DNA from: GCA-003244245 sp035606945
Lineage (GTDB): Bacteria; Actinomycetota; Actinomycetes; Mycobacteriales; Pseudonocardiaceae
DNA: 64,000 nucleotides
Direction of reading: 5' to 3'
Assembly: GCA_035606945.1 (NCBI GenBank)
Contig: DATNDR010000115.1
Span: 1-64,000, forward strand
Shown: piece by piece, positions 8,523-17,394 of the stretch
How positions within the stretch are numbered: position 1 is the stretch's first letter
How the letters are laid out: each line of letters opens with the position of its first letter
Translations under genes and position numbers: made by a program
The notes under the pieces: model-generated
The model's database searches: none
What the model was told of the DNA's origin: nothing
The model's input: only the letters and a program-made list of their open reading frames with translations

Positions 8523-10363
8523 GTGAAGGTCCAGGGCGGGCGGACGAAGGCGCAGTGCTCGTGGTGCAGCAGGCCGGCCGCCCACGCCTCGCCGGCCAGT
8601 TGCGCAGGATGGTGGCAGGCTCGGACGGCGTCGATGCCCGCCGCGGTGAGCAGCGCGAGCGATCTGTCGACGGTGTGGGCGGCGATCTCGGCCGGTAACG
8701 CAACCAGCTCGTCAAGCCCTAGCGCGGCGGTGACCGCGTGCACCGGGGCGGTCCGGCTGATCACCAGATCGCCGTCTACTGCCGGTAGCGGAACACCGAA
8801 CGCGCCGAACTCGGGCCGCCCGTTGGGCCCGCGGCAGCCGCCCAGCTGGGTTTGCAGTAGCGCGGCGGCGGACAGCAGCGAGCTGCGGACCCGGCGACCT
8901 CGCCCGTCGCGGTGCCGCCCCAGCAGCCCGGCGAGCACGCCGCTGGTGCTGATCAGCCCGCCCAGGACGTCGAGCAAGGGCATCAGCGACCCGGCAGGGG
9001 CCTCGCCGGCCGGAGTGAGGTGATCGGCCAGCCCGGTGTAGGCCTGCACCAGGAAGTCGGTGCCTGGCGGCGGGTGGGGGCCTCGGGCGTCGCCCCAGCC
9101 GCACGCGTGCGCAGAGATCAGGTGCGGATTGACCGCGGCGAGGTGGTCGTGATCGAGGCCGAGCTGGGCGGCCTTGCCCGGAACCCAGTTGTGCACGAAC
9201 ACGTCGGCGGTAGCTGCGGCGTCCAGCACGATGCGGCGCCCCGCGGGGTTCCACAGGTCAGCCTCGACCACGCGCTTGCCGTGGTTGAGCGCGAGGAAGC
9301 GCGCCGAGCAGTTCCCGGCCATCGGCGGCGTCGCGCGCAGTGGATCTCCGCCGGTTGGCTCTATTCGGATCACCTCAGCGCCGAGCAGCCCCAGCAGGTG
9401 CCCGACCAGCGGTGCCTGCACCCGTCGCCCGGCTTCGACCACCACCATGCCGCTCAGCGGCCCGTCCCCGCCCTGCGGCCCGTCTCCGCCCTGCGGGTTG
9501 ATCGGGTGCAGGGGCTGCAGGGGCTGCAGGGTCCAGGGGGCGGTGAAGGGTTTGGCAGCGGCTAGCTCGTCGCGCCGCTCGGCGTGCCTGCGCAGCCGCT
9601 GCACCGCCACCCCGGCTGCCGCTGCGGCGCAAGTCAGCTCGGCGAACGGGCGCGCCTCGGTGGCGGTGTGCAACGCGGCGGGCAGCGGGGCAATCGCGGT
9701 CGTATGGCGCAGCGTGAAGGGTCGCCACGCCCGGGCCGCGACCGTGTCGGGCACCCCCAGGCTGGTCCACAGCGCTCGCCACGGCTCGGCGTAGAGCGTC
9801 TCGAGCTCGAAGGTGACGCCGTCGGCGGAGCGAAACGGCGGTGGATAGCCGGAGCCCAAGCGGACCGGCGGATCGGGCTCGTCGGCGGTGCCCGCCGCGA
9901 GATATGGGGACACCGTGAGCAGGGCCGTCGCCGCCATCGACACGGTGACGCCGCGCGTCGGGCGGCCCCGGAGGCGGGAGATCAAACCGGCCAGGACACC
10001 TTGGGCCAGCGCCACTCCGGTGGCGGTGGTCACGTAGTCGACCCCGAGCCGGGCGGCGCGGCGCCCACGGCCCCAGCCGTGTACTGCCATCAACCCGCAG
10101 GCTGCCTGCGCCAGCGGTTCGTCGAGCACGCTGCCGCCCGGACCCTGCCGGTCCAGCCGGCACACCAGCGGCCCGTCCGGCAGTTCCGGCCCGGTGAGTA
10201 CCACGCCGTCACCACAGCGAGCCACGTGCGCTGCTACCCCGGCGCCGGCCAGCTGTCCCCGCAGGATCCGCTCCGGCACCCAGCGTTCGGGCACCGGGTT
10301 CGCTGCGGCGCCGCGGCTCCTTCGCGCGCCCCGCAGGGGGGCATGCTGAGCCCTACTTTCCAC
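8516..10363 (-). CDS. family III CoA-transferase (CaiB/BaiF), two-half protein
   Basis: A 615-residue family III CoA-transferase, about 1.5 times the usual 400. The C-terminal part from about residue 300 is a standard CaiB domain (GMVVVEAGRRVQAPLVGHLLGLLGAEVIRIE-type opening, then TDFLVQAYTGL, whose Asp lies at the usual acyl-CoA/carboxylate site). The N-terminal 280 residues are a diverged second CaiB-like half (ATGVALAQGVLAGL). A low-complexity linker (QGGDGP repeated, LQPLQPL) joins them. The reaction moves CoA between carboxylic acids; the substrate is unknown. It lies 71 bp downstream of the AurF-type oxygenase gene and is plausibly in one TetR-controlled unit with it. Confidence 0.8.
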   Translation of the reverse strand: MESRAQHAPLRGARRSRGAAANPVPERWVPERILRGQLAGAGVAAHVARCGDGVVLTGPELPDGPLVCRLDRQGPGGSVLDEPLAQAACGLMAVHGWGRGRRAARLGVDYVTTATGVALAQGVLAGLISRLRGRPTRGVTVSMAATALLTVSPYLAAGTADEPDPPVRLGSGYPPPFRSADGVTFELETLYAEPWRALWTSLGVPDTVAARAWRPFTLRHTTAIAPLPAALHTATEARPFAELTCAAAAAGVAVQRLRRHAERRDELAAAKPFTAPWTLQPLQPLHPINPQGGDGPQGGDGPLSGMVVVEAGRRVQAPLVGHLLGLLGAEVIRIEPTGGDPLRATPPMAGNCSARFLALNHGKRVVEADLWNPAGRRIVLDAAATADVFVHNWVPGKAAQLGLDHDHLAAVNPHLISAHACGWGDARGPHPPPGTDFLVQAYTGLADHLTPAGEAPAGSLMPLLDVLGGLISTSGVLAGLLGRHRDGRGRRVRSSLLSAAALLQTQLGGCRGPNGRPEFGAFGVPLPAVDGDLVISRTAPVHAVTAALGLDELVALPAEIAAHTVDRSLALLTAAGIDAVRACHHPAQLAGEAWAAGLLHHEHCAFVRPPWTFTA

Positions 10364-10434
10364 GGTTAAGTGGTCGCGGTGTCACCACGCGCAGTTCCCG
10401 CAGCGGTGGTCGAGACGAGAGGGGTGAGCGGGCG

Positions 10435-11346
10435 CTAGAGGACGCCGGCGCGGCGCCAGAGCCGCTTCCAGGGGCCGCCGATGAGTCCGATCTCACTGAA
10501 GAAATCGACGACCTTGCGGGCCGCGAACTGCTTGGTCTGCCGCCAGTGCGGGTTCGCGGCCGCCGCCGCGACGGCTTCGTCGGCGTCCAGGCCAACCGAC
10601 GCGTACACCCGCGGGTCGATCAGCCTGGTGGTGGAGAAGTAGACGACCAGGGCGAGGACGAAGCGGCTGTAGGCCATACCCAGCCGGCCCAGCCGGGGCC
10701 GCTGGCGGAGGATCTCCTCGCGGGCGTAGCGGATGTGGCGGGCCTCCTCGACGACGTGGATCCACGACACCTTCTGGACGATCGGCTGCAGGGACTCGTC
10801 GATCATCTGCTCGCGCTGCAGCGCGTCGAGGATCTCCTCGACATAGAGGGCGCCGCCAAAGGTCAGGGTGTTGGTGGAGGTCGTCTTGAGCAACCGCCCG
10901 AGATGGTGGACCAACCAGTCAGGCCCGTAGTCGGAGCCGTCGAACTTCTCCGCCGCCCGGGAGAACATCACCGAGTGCCGGCACTCATCGGCGACCTCGG
11001 TCCACCCGTACCGGGCGTGCGCGCTGCCCTTGGGACGGTCGTAGACGTGCCGGATGAGCATCTGCATCAGGATCGTCTCGAACCAGATGCCCATGTTGTA
11101 GAGGCTGGCCAGTTCGTGCTTGGTCAGCGCGATGCGCTGCTGTTCGCTCATCTGCTCCCACAGCGCGGTGCCGTAGAGCGAGCTGCGGCGCGGATCGAGG
11201 AAGTAGCGGTCCGGCGCCAGCGGCGCCTCCCAATCGATCTCGACGGCGGGGTCGTAGGAGTGCTTGGCCGAGGTCTTGAGCAGCCGCTGCGCGGTGACCT
11301 CGCGGTCGGGGACGGGGCTGGCAATCGCTTCAACGGCGCTGGACAT
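10435..11346 (-). CDS. AurF-family diiron oxygenase
   Basis: A 303-residue ferritin-like oxygenase of the AurF (p-aminobenzoate N-oxygenase) family. The carboxylate-bridged diiron ligands show as TKHELASLYN, EVADECRHS, YVEEILDAL and VVEEARHIRYA, giving the Glu/Glu-x-x-His pattern twice. Family members oxidise aryl amines or other substrates with O2; many actinobacteria keep uncharacterised paralogs next to TetR regulators, as here. ATG 11346 is preceded by GGAG within 10 nt. The intergenic region carries an ACTGAC/GTCAGT inverted repeat, so control by the neighbouring TetR protein is likely. Confidence 0.87.
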   Translation of the reverse strand: MSSAVEAIASPVPDREVTAQRLLKTSAKHSYDPAVEIDWEAPLAPDRYFLDPRRSSLYGTALWEQMSEQQRIALTKHELASLYNMGIWFETILMQMLIRHVYDRPKGSAHARYGWTEVADECRHSVMFSRAAEKFDGSDYGPDWLVHHLGRLLKTTSTNTLTFGGALYVEEILDALQREQMIDESLQPIVQKVSWIHVVEEARHIRYAREEILRQRPRLGRLGMAYSRFVLALVVYFSTTRLIDPRVYASVGLDADEAVAAAAANPHWRQTKQFAARKVVDFFSEIGLIGGPWKRLWRRAGVL

Positions 11347-11385
11347 TGACGGTCTCCTTGAGAACGCGCGGACGATCCCAAAGTA

Positions 11386-11399
11386 ACTGACTCGTCAGT
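11386..11399 (-). promoter_or_regulatory. 14-bp inverted repeat, candidate TetR operator
   Basis: ACTGAC-TC-GTCAGT is a perfect 6+6 inverted repeat 40-53 bp upstream of the AurF-type gene. The complement of its TCA (11395-11397) is the TGA stop codon of the TetR gene, so the operator would be built into the end of the regulator's coding sequence. The symmetry and size fit a TetR-family dimer site. Confidence 0.5.
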
Positions 11400-12162
11400 C
11401 ACTTTCAAGTGGAAGCCACTCACCACGGCGAATCCGATCCAGGCCCAACCACCCGAAGTCCACTGCCCGGGCCTCCACTTTCGCCCGCGGCACCTCTGGA
11501 TGCTCCAGCCACCAGGACATCAGCCCTTGCAACGCACCCACGAGCAAGGGCACCAGCAGCCGGGATTGGGCAAGGACCTCCTGCTCAGACAACACCGTAG
11601 CGCCGGGTTCGGGGTGGTAGTAACCGGCGAGGACCGCCGCGACGACCTCGATGACCTGCTCGCGCAACCGCCGCAGCGACGCGCCGAGCTCTGGATTGTC
11701 CAGGTGCCGAGCGACCAGCGCCCAGGCCTCCGGGCGCTCGCTCACCAGGTCGCAGAGCAGCCGGACCGTGCCGCGCCAGGCACCGAGGGCATCGTCGGCC
11801 TTGCTCAGTACGCCGGGCAGTCGCCCCATGAGACCCTGCACGACCTGTTCGGTGACCGCGGCGAACAGCTCCTCCTTGCTCGGAAAGTGCTGATACACCA
11901 GTGCCTTGCTCACTCCGGCCCGGGCCGCGACGTGTTCCATCTGGGCGAGGTAGTAACCGCGGCTGCTGAATTCCTGTAGCGCCGCTTCGAGCAGCTCACC
12001 TCGCCGCGCCTGGGACGACAACCGGCGCCGCGCGGGTGCTGCGCTCGGGAGTTGTCGTGCGGACGGCCGGCTCACACCGTCCAGTGTGCTCGCTACTCGC
12101 GCGCCACGGACGGCGCCCTGTGGTGCAGCTCGGGACGGATTGATCTTGGCCTGAAGTGTCAC
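11395..12162 (-). CDS. TetR/AcrR-family transcriptional regulator
   Basis: A 255-residue regulator. The helix-turn-helix spans about residues 52-100 (LLEAALQEFSSRGYYLAQM, then AARAGVSKALVYQHFPSKEEL), followed by an all-helical ligand/dimerisation domain with no recognisable ligand class. The longest frame starts at GTG 12162, touching the cbiM-like stop (TAGTG). The first 45 residues are Arg/Ala-rich, so a later GTG such as 12075 is possible. It probably represses the AurF/CoA-transferase genes directly downstream. Confidence 0.87.
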   Translation of the reverse strand: MTLQAKINPSRAAPQGAVRGARVASTLDGVSRPSARQLPSAAPARRRLSSQARRGELLEAALQEFSSRGYYLAQMEHVAARAGVSKALVYQHFPSKEELFAAVTEQVVQGLMGRLPGVLSKADDALGAWRGTVRLLCDLVSERPEAWALVARHLDNPELGASLRRLREQVIEVVAAVLAGYYHPEPGATVLSEQEVLAQSRLLVPLLVGALQGLMSWWLEHPEVPRAKVEARAVDFGWLGLDRIRRGEWLPLESD

Positions 12163-12806
12163 TACCGGGGGGCCACCGGAACCAGGTCCGCGCGTACCGT
12201 CAGCAGCGCTCGCACCACCAGCGCGGTGACCAGTCCTTCAGCCAGTGCCACTAACGAGTACACCCCGATCGTGGAGACCGCTACGGTGCGCAGCGGCAGC
12301 CCGGCGGTGCCGCCGATGGCGTACTCCGTGGTGAACAGTGCCGCCGCAGCCAGCACCGAGACCGCAGCGGCGACGCCGGCAGCCACCGCGACACCCATTG
12401 ATCCGCGGGGCAGCAGCCGGCGCAGTCCGAGCAGCACCGGGTAGCCGACTGCGGCCGGTACCAGGGCCAGGTTCACCACATTGACTCCGAGCGTGGACAG
12501 CCCGCCGTCACCGAGGAACACGGCTTGCACGACGGTGACGACGGTGATCACCACTGGTCCCAGCCACGGCCCGAGCAGCGCTACGGCCAGCGTGCCACCG
12601 AGCAGGTGCCCCTCTGTGCCCACCGCAATCGGGATGATCGGCGCACCCAGGACCAGGAAGGCCGCGGCAGCCAGACCGGCCAGTGGTAGCTGCCGCTCGG
12701 TGGCCCCCCGGCCCGCACGGCGTACGCACACCGCCAGTCCGGCGACGGCCACCGCGGCTCCGGCGATCGCGACCGCCGGGGAGACGAAACCGTCGGGAAT
12801 GTGCAC
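12162..12806 (-). CDS. cbiM: CbiM-type energy-coupling-factor permease (cobalt/nickel)
   Basis: A 214-residue membrane protein beginning with HIPDGFVSP after a GTG start. The N-terminal His two positions after the start and the IPDGF motif are the metal-binding signature of CbiM/NikM S-components. GTG 12806 is preceded by AAGGAG at 6-nt spacing; a frame reaching 12983 runs back through the riboswitch and is not the real N-terminus. No CbiN, CbiQ or CbiO gene is beside it, which is unusual for a Co2+ ECF transporter. A cobalamin riboswitch upstream supports cobalt as the substrate. Confidence 0.87.
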   Translation of the reverse strand: MHIPDGFVSPAVAIAGAAVAVAGLAVCVRRAGRGATERQLPLAGLAAAAFLVLGAPIIPIAVGTEGHLLGGTLAVALLGPWLGPVVITVVTVVQAVFLGDGGLSTLGVNVVNLALVPAAVGYPVLLGLRRLLPRGSMGVAVAAGVAAAVSVLAAAALFTTEYAIGGTAGLPLRTVAVSTIGVYSLVALAEGLVTALVVRALLTVRADLVPVAPR

Positions 12807-12849
12807 GGGCAACTCCTTCGGGATGGCGCGTCCCTGACAGGGCTCCAGC

Positions 12850-12949
12850 TGCGCAACGGCGGAAGGTCTGGCTCCGGGCGGGACCAACCGCCCGATCACA
12901 GTGGCGCGACCGCGCCGGGTTCTCACCGGCTTCTTCGTGCCGTTGCGCA
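12850..12949 (-). promoter_or_regulatory. cobalamin riboswitch
   Basis: On the minus strand this region holds the conserved cobalamin-aptamer pieces in order: AAGCCGGTGAGAA, CGCGCCACTGT and the B12-box-like GGAGCCAGACC. It is closed by a perfect 11-bp P1 stem (TGCGCAACGGC with GCCGTTGCGCA). It ends 43 bp before the cbiM start, so B12 binding would shut down cobalt uptake. No clear Rho-independent terminator follows; control is probably at translation. Confidence 0.85.
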
Positions 12950-13027
12950 TCGCACAGTAGGTGGTGTATTTGCGCTGCCGCAAGGGCGGGCGGCTAGCCT
13001 GATCTGGCGAGCGAGGAGGCGATCCAG

Positions 13028-15301
13028 ACGACCGGCGCCACGACCCCCCGGGTTTCGCCGGACCTTCGGCAATACGAGATCCGGGTGGCTGGGATGACCT
13101 GCGCCGCCTGCGCGGCGCGGGTGGAGCGCACCCTCAACAAGCTCGACGGTGTGAGTGCGACGGTGAACTACGCCACTGAGCGGGCCCGGGTGCGGTGCGC
13201 GGCCGGCACCGACCCCCGGGTGCTCATCGAGCAGGTGCGACGCGCCGGCTATGCCGCACAACGGGTCGACGACGTTCGCGACGGCGGCCATGTAGGGGAG
13301 CAACGAGCCGCCGACGACCGGGTTGCCGACCTACGCCGGCGGCTGGCGGTGGCCGCGGTGATCGGGGTGCCGCTGTGCGACTTGTCGCTGGCCTGGTCGC
13401 TGTTTCCCGAGCTGCGCTTCACCGGCTGGCAGTGGGTGTGCCTGCTGCTGGCCGCTCCGGTGGTCTGCTGGTGCGCGTGGCCGTTCCACCGGGCCGCGTT
13501 CAACGGCTTGAAGCACCGCACGTCCTCGATGGACACCCTGGTGTCGGTGGGGGTGCTGGCGTCGTCGCTCTGGTCGCTGTGGGTGATGGTGCGCGGCGGC
13601 CCAATCGAGCCCGGGTTGGGCCGTGGTTTGTCGGTGCTCACCGGCGGGGATCATGACCTCTACCTGGACGTCGCGGCCGGGGTGACCACGTTCCTGCTGG
13701 CCGGCCGGTACTTCGAAGCGCGAGCGAAACGGTCCGCGGGCGCCGCCATGCGCGCCTTGCTGGCGTTGGGCGCCAAGGATGTCGACGTCCTGCGCGACGG
13801 CGGAACCGTCCGGATCCCGGTCGGCGAGCTGGTGATCGGGGACCGGTTCCTGGCCCGACCCGGGGAGAAGGTGGCCACCGACGCGGTCGTCGAGGAGGGA
13901 CGTTCCGCGCTGGACACCAGCATGGTCACCGGGGAACCGGTGCCGCGCGAGGTCGACGAGGGTGATGAGGTGATCGGGGGCACGATCAACGCTGGTGGGC
14001 GGCTGGTGCTGCGCGCCACCCGGGTCGGCGCCGACACGCAGCTCGCCCGGATGACCCGACTGGTCGAACAGGCCCAGGAGGGCAAGGCGGCGGTGCAACG
14101 GCTGGCCGATCGCGTCGCTGCGGTGTTCGTGCCCGTCGTGCTGGTACTGGCGGCGGCGACGGTGACCGGATGGCTGGTCGCCGGGCAACCCACCGGGGCG
14201 GCGATCACCGCGGCGGTGGCCGTGCTGGTGGTGGCGTGCCCGTGCGCGCTGGGGCTGGCCACTCCGACCGCGATCCTGGTCGGCACCGGGCGTGGGGCTG
14301 AGCTGGGCATCTTCATCAAGGGCCCGCACGCGCTGGAGTCCACCCGCCGCGTCGACACCATCGTCTTCGACAAGACGGGCACCCTGACCGAGGGCCGGAT
14401 GCAGCTGGTGGACGTGCGCGCGGTGCCCGGTGTGCAAGCAGACGAGCTGCTGGCAGTGGCGGGGGCCGTCGAGCACGCGTCGGAGCATGCGATCGCCGCG
14501 GCGATCACCGCAGCCGCGGGGCAACGCACCGGTGAGTTGGCGGCCGTGACGGGGTTCGAGGCGCTACCGGGGCTGGGTGCGCGCGGATCGGTCCGCGGCC
14601 GTGTGGTGGTGCTCGGCCGACCCCGACTGCTGGCCGACCACGGCTACGCCATCCCGGAGTTGCTGGAAGACCACCGGCGGGAGCTGGAGGACCGCGGCGT
14701 GACGGTGGTGCTAGTCGGATGGGACGGCGCCGCGCAGGGTCTGCTCGCGGTCGCCGACCAGGTCCGTCCCAGCGGCGCCGTCGCGGTGGCGGCGCTGCAC
14801 CGGCTCGGTCTGCGCCCGATCCTGGTGACCGGTGACAACGCCCGCACCACCGCCGCGGTCGCCGCTGAGGTGGGCATCGACGACGTGGTCGCCGAGGCGC
14901 TGCCGCAGGACAAGGTCGAGGTGGTGCGGCGGCTGCAGCGCGAGGGCCACAGCGTCGCGGTCGTCGGCGACGGGATCAACGACGCCGCCGCGCTGGCCGC
15001 GGCCGATCTGGGCATGGCGATCGGGCACGGCACCGACGCCGCCATCGAGGCCGCGGACATCGTGCTGGGTCGCGAGCACCTGCTCGTCGTCGCCGACGCG
15101 GTGCAACTGGCCCGGCGGACCCACCGCACCATCCGGTGGAACCTGGTCTGGGCGTTCGGCTACAACGTCGCCGCGCTGCCGCTGGCCGTGGCCGGCCTGG
15201 TGAACCCGCTGATCGCCGGCGCGGCGATGGCGTTGTCGTCGGTGTTCGTGGTGTCCCACAGCCTGCGGCTGCGGCACTTCCAGGCAACCAGCCCATCATG
15301 A
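13028..15301 (+). CDS. Cu(I)-exporting P1B-type ATPase
   Basis: A 757-residue heavy-metal P-type ATPase of the CopA/CtpA/CtpB type. It has an N-terminal HMA domain with GMTCAAC, an actuator motif TGEPVPREV, the membrane ion site CPC (VACPCALGLATP), the phosphorylation motif DKTGTLTEG and the hinge GDGINDAAAL. A last-helix MALSSVFVVSHSLRLR completes the Cu(I) site. The frame has no ATG/GTG/TTG before GTG 13085, which would cut the first HMA strand; ACG 13028 sits 7 nt after GAGGAGG (13014-13020) and gives a complete domain, so I take it as the start. The stop overlaps the next ATG. Confidence 0.9.
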   Translation, partial: TTGATTPRVSPDLRQYEIRVAGMTCAACAARVERTLNKLDGVSATVNYATERARVRCAAGTDPRVLIEQVRRAGYAAQRVDDVRDGGHVGEQRAADDRVADLRRRLAVAAVIGVPLCDLSLAWSLFPELRFTGWQWVCLLLAAPVVCWCAWPFHRAAFNGLKHRTSSMDTLVSVGVLASSLWSLWVMVRGGPIEPGLGRGLSVLTGGDHDLYLDVAAGVTTFLLAGRYFEARAKRSAGAAMRALLALGAKDVDVLRDGGTVRIPVGELVIGDRFLARPGEKVATDAVVEEGRSALDTSMVTGEPVPREVDEGDEVIGGTINAGGRLVLRATRVGADTQLARMTRLVEQAQEGKAAVQRLADRVAAVFVPVVLVLAAATVTGWLVAGQPTGAAITAAVAVLVVACPCALGLATPTAILVGTGRGAELGIFIKGPHALESTRRVDTIVFDKTGTLTEGRMQLVDVRAVPGVQADELLAVAGAVEHASEHAIAAAITAAAGQRTGELAAVTGFEALPGLGARGSVRGRVVVLGRPRLLADHGYAIPELLEDHRRELEDRGVTVVLVGWDGAAQGLLAVADQVRPSGAVAVAALHRLGLRPILVTGDNARTTAAVAAEVGIDDVVAEALPQDKVEVVRRLQREGHSVAVVGDGINDAAALAAADLGMAIGHGTDAAIEAADIVLGREHLLVVADAVQLARRTHRTIRWNLVWAFGYNVAALPLAVAGLVNPLIAGAAMALSSVFVVSHSLRLRHFQATSPS

Positions 15302-17277
15302 CCGGCACCCCCAGTGGTGGCCGCGGGGTGTGGCTGGCTGTGGCAGCTGGGTTGGTTGGGATGGCCGCGCTCACCGGTGGGTTGCTGGCCACGTTCGGTC
15401 CTAGCGTCGGGATGCTCTACGGGCTGTCCGACCTCGGTCCGGTGGTCGATGCCGGGCTGCCCGCTGCCCGGGTGATCGCGCTGGGAGCGGCGGCCGCCAC
15501 CGTCGGCAATTTGCTGCTGGCTGCGGTGCTGTGCCCCGGTGACCCGTACGGCACGGTGTCCCCGCGCGGCTACGCCGGGCTGCGGAGGGCTCGAGGGTGG
15601 GCCACCGTTCAGGCGGTGGCCTCGACAGCGGTAGCGGTGCTCACCGCCGCGGAGAACGCCTCCATCCCGCCGGCGCGGCTGCTGAGCCAGCTGCCCGCGC
15701 TGTTCTCCAGTATCGACAGCGTCGAGCAGGCGTCCGGCTGGGCGATCGCGGCGGTCATCGCGGCCGGGGTGGCACTCGGGGCTGGGTGGGCGCTGTCCTG
15801 GCGCAGCGCCGTGGGACTGCTGGTCGTCGCCGTCGTGGGGCTGCTGCCAGTCACCTTGACCACCGCCACCAACGCCGAGCAATCCCACGACTGGGCCGGT
15901 GACGCGCTTACCCTGCACGTACTGGCGGCCGTGGTATGGCTGGGCAGCGCCCTCGCAGTGCTGGTGGAGCTGACTCGCGGGTATGCAGCCCGAGATGTGC
16001 TGCTGCGCAGGCATGGCGTGATCGCGACGTGGTCGTTACTGGTCGTCGGCGGTTACGGGCTGGTGAGTGCCGTGTTGGCGATCGACCCGGTGGATCTGCT
16101 GCGCAGCGGCTACGGGCTGCTGGTGCTGGCCAGCGGGCTGGCGCTGGTTGGCCTGGCCGTCGCGGGCCGGTGGGCCCGGGTGGCGGCCCACGCCTGGCCC
16201 AGGGCCGCCGCGGTGGGGTGGCTGGCTGGGGTGGAACTGGTACTGCTGGCCGCTGCCGGCGCCGCGGGTACGGCGTTGACCCGGCTGTTCCCTCCGGCCC
16301 AGGCCGGCTACCAGCCCAGCCGCCTGGTGTACCTGCTGGGCTATGAGCTGCCCCCGCATCTCAGCGCGCCGGACCTGGCGCTGCACTGGCGGCTCGATCT
16401 GGTCTTCGGGCCGCTGGCAGTGCTCGCCGCTGTCAGCTACCTGCTCGGGGTGCGTCGGCTACGGCGAGACGGGCGGTCCTGGCCCGTGGTGCGGACCGCT
16501 TGCTGGCTGGCCGGGTGCGCCACGCTCTTGGTGGCCACCTCGTCGGGCCTGGGTAGTTACGGCCACGCGGTGTTCAGCGTGCACATGGTTGCCCACATGT
16601 TGCTCGCCACGCTGGTACCCGTGCTGCTGGTGCTGGGCCACGGTGTCACGCTGGCGCTGGAGGCGACCAGCGCCGGGCTGCGCACCCGGCTGCTCAGCCT
16701 GCTCGACTCGCCTGCCGTGCGGTTCGTTCGCCACCCGGCGGTGGCCTGGACGGCAGTAGCGGTGACGCTGTTCGGGCTCTACCCGACGGGGCTGTTCGGG
16801 TCGATCGTGCTCGAGCACTGGGCACATCTGGGCATGGATGTCGCTTTCCTGGGCACCGGGCTGGCACTGTTCTGGCCGGTGCTGGGGCGCAGCATGCCCG
16901 AACGTGGCCTACCGGCGATCGGCCGGATCGTGATGGTGTTCGCGGTGATGGCGCTGCACGCCGCGTTCTCCGCCTGGCTGTTGAGCCGCGCCACTCCCGT
17001 CGCCGGGCAGTTCTACACGGCGTTGCGGCTGCCGTTCGTCACCGACCTGCTGGCCGACCAGCGCCGCGGCGCAGTGCTCGGCTGGGCGCTGGGCGAAGTG
17101 CCGGTCATGATCACAGTACTGGCGTTGGTCGTGCGCTGGGCCCGCGCCGACCGGGCGGAGTCCGCGGAGTCTGCAGCGTCTGGGGGTGCCGCCGCCACGT
17201 GGCGGGATGCGCGGTGGGCCAGTGACGAGGCGGCCTACCCCATCCGCGGGCAGATCCAGGTGCCTACGTCAGAGTGA
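15298..17277 (+). CDS. CopD / CtaG-like bifunctional copper membrane protein
   Basis: A 659-residue polytopic protein with two modules. The first ~370 residues are a CopD-like copper-import/resistance domain with the usual LHVLAAVVWLGS His-containing helix; the last ~280 are a CtaG-like (Caa3_CtaG) domain with GHAVFSVHMVAHMLLATLVPVLLVLG, whose His/Met residues suit copper handling for cytochrome c oxidase assembly. ATG 15298 overlaps the ATPase stop (ATGA) and begins at the first helix. The pair probably balances copper export with delivery to respiratory oxidase at the membrane. Confidence 0.87.
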   Translation: MTGTPSGGRGVWLAVAAGLVGMAALTGGLLATFGPSVGMLYGLSDLGPVVDAGLPAARVIALGAAAATVGNLLLAAVLCPGDPYGTVSPRGYAGLRRARGWATVQAVASTAVAVLTAAENASIPPARLLSQLPALFSSIDSVEQASGWAIAAVIAAGVALGAGWALSWRSAVGLLVVAVVGLLPVTLTTATNAEQSHDWAGDALTLHVLAAVVWLGSALAVLVELTRGYAARDVLLRRHGVIATWSLLVVGGYGLVSAVLAIDPVDLLRSGYGLLVLASGLALVGLAVAGRWARVAAHAWPRAAAVGWLAGVELVLLAAAGAAGTALTRLFPPAQAGYQPSRLVYLLGYELPPHLSAPDLALHWRLDLVFGPLAVLAAVSYLLGVRRLRRDGRSWPVVRTACWLAGCATLLVATSSGLGSYGHAVFSVHMVAHMLLATLVPVLLVLGHGVTLALEATSAGLRTRLLSLLDSPAVRFVRHPAVAWTAVAVTLFGLYPTGLFGSIVLEHWAHLGMDVAFLGTGLALFWPVLGRSMPERGLPAIGRIVMVFAVMALHAAFSAWLLSRATPVAGQFYTALRLPFVTDLLADQRRGAVLGWALGEVPVMITVLALVVRWARADRAESAESAASGGAAATWRDARWASDEAAYPIRGQIQVPTSE

Positions 17278-17394
17278 CGACCTTGCGCGTTTCTCATGAC
17301 AGCGTGCGGCGTTCTGACATACAGGCCGATTGGCAGGGCTTCTCGCAAGAACATTGCATTAGTATCATCATCGCAACAAAGAGTGGAGGGCGGG

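Noticed and set aside
9465..9535. Short tandem repeats in the CoA-transferase gene (CTGCAGGGG and an 18-bp unit) as a regulatory or CRISPR-like array
   Set aside because: They encode a QGGDGP and LQP linker in frame between two CaiB halves; units are too short and unspaced for CRISPR.
12807..12983. N-terminal extension of CbiM
   Set aside because: It would translate the cobalamin riboswitch; the GTG before HIPDGF has its own AAGGAG.
13331..14524. 397-codon open frame on the minus strand
   Set aside because: Antisense to the copper ATPase and without protein-like motifs.
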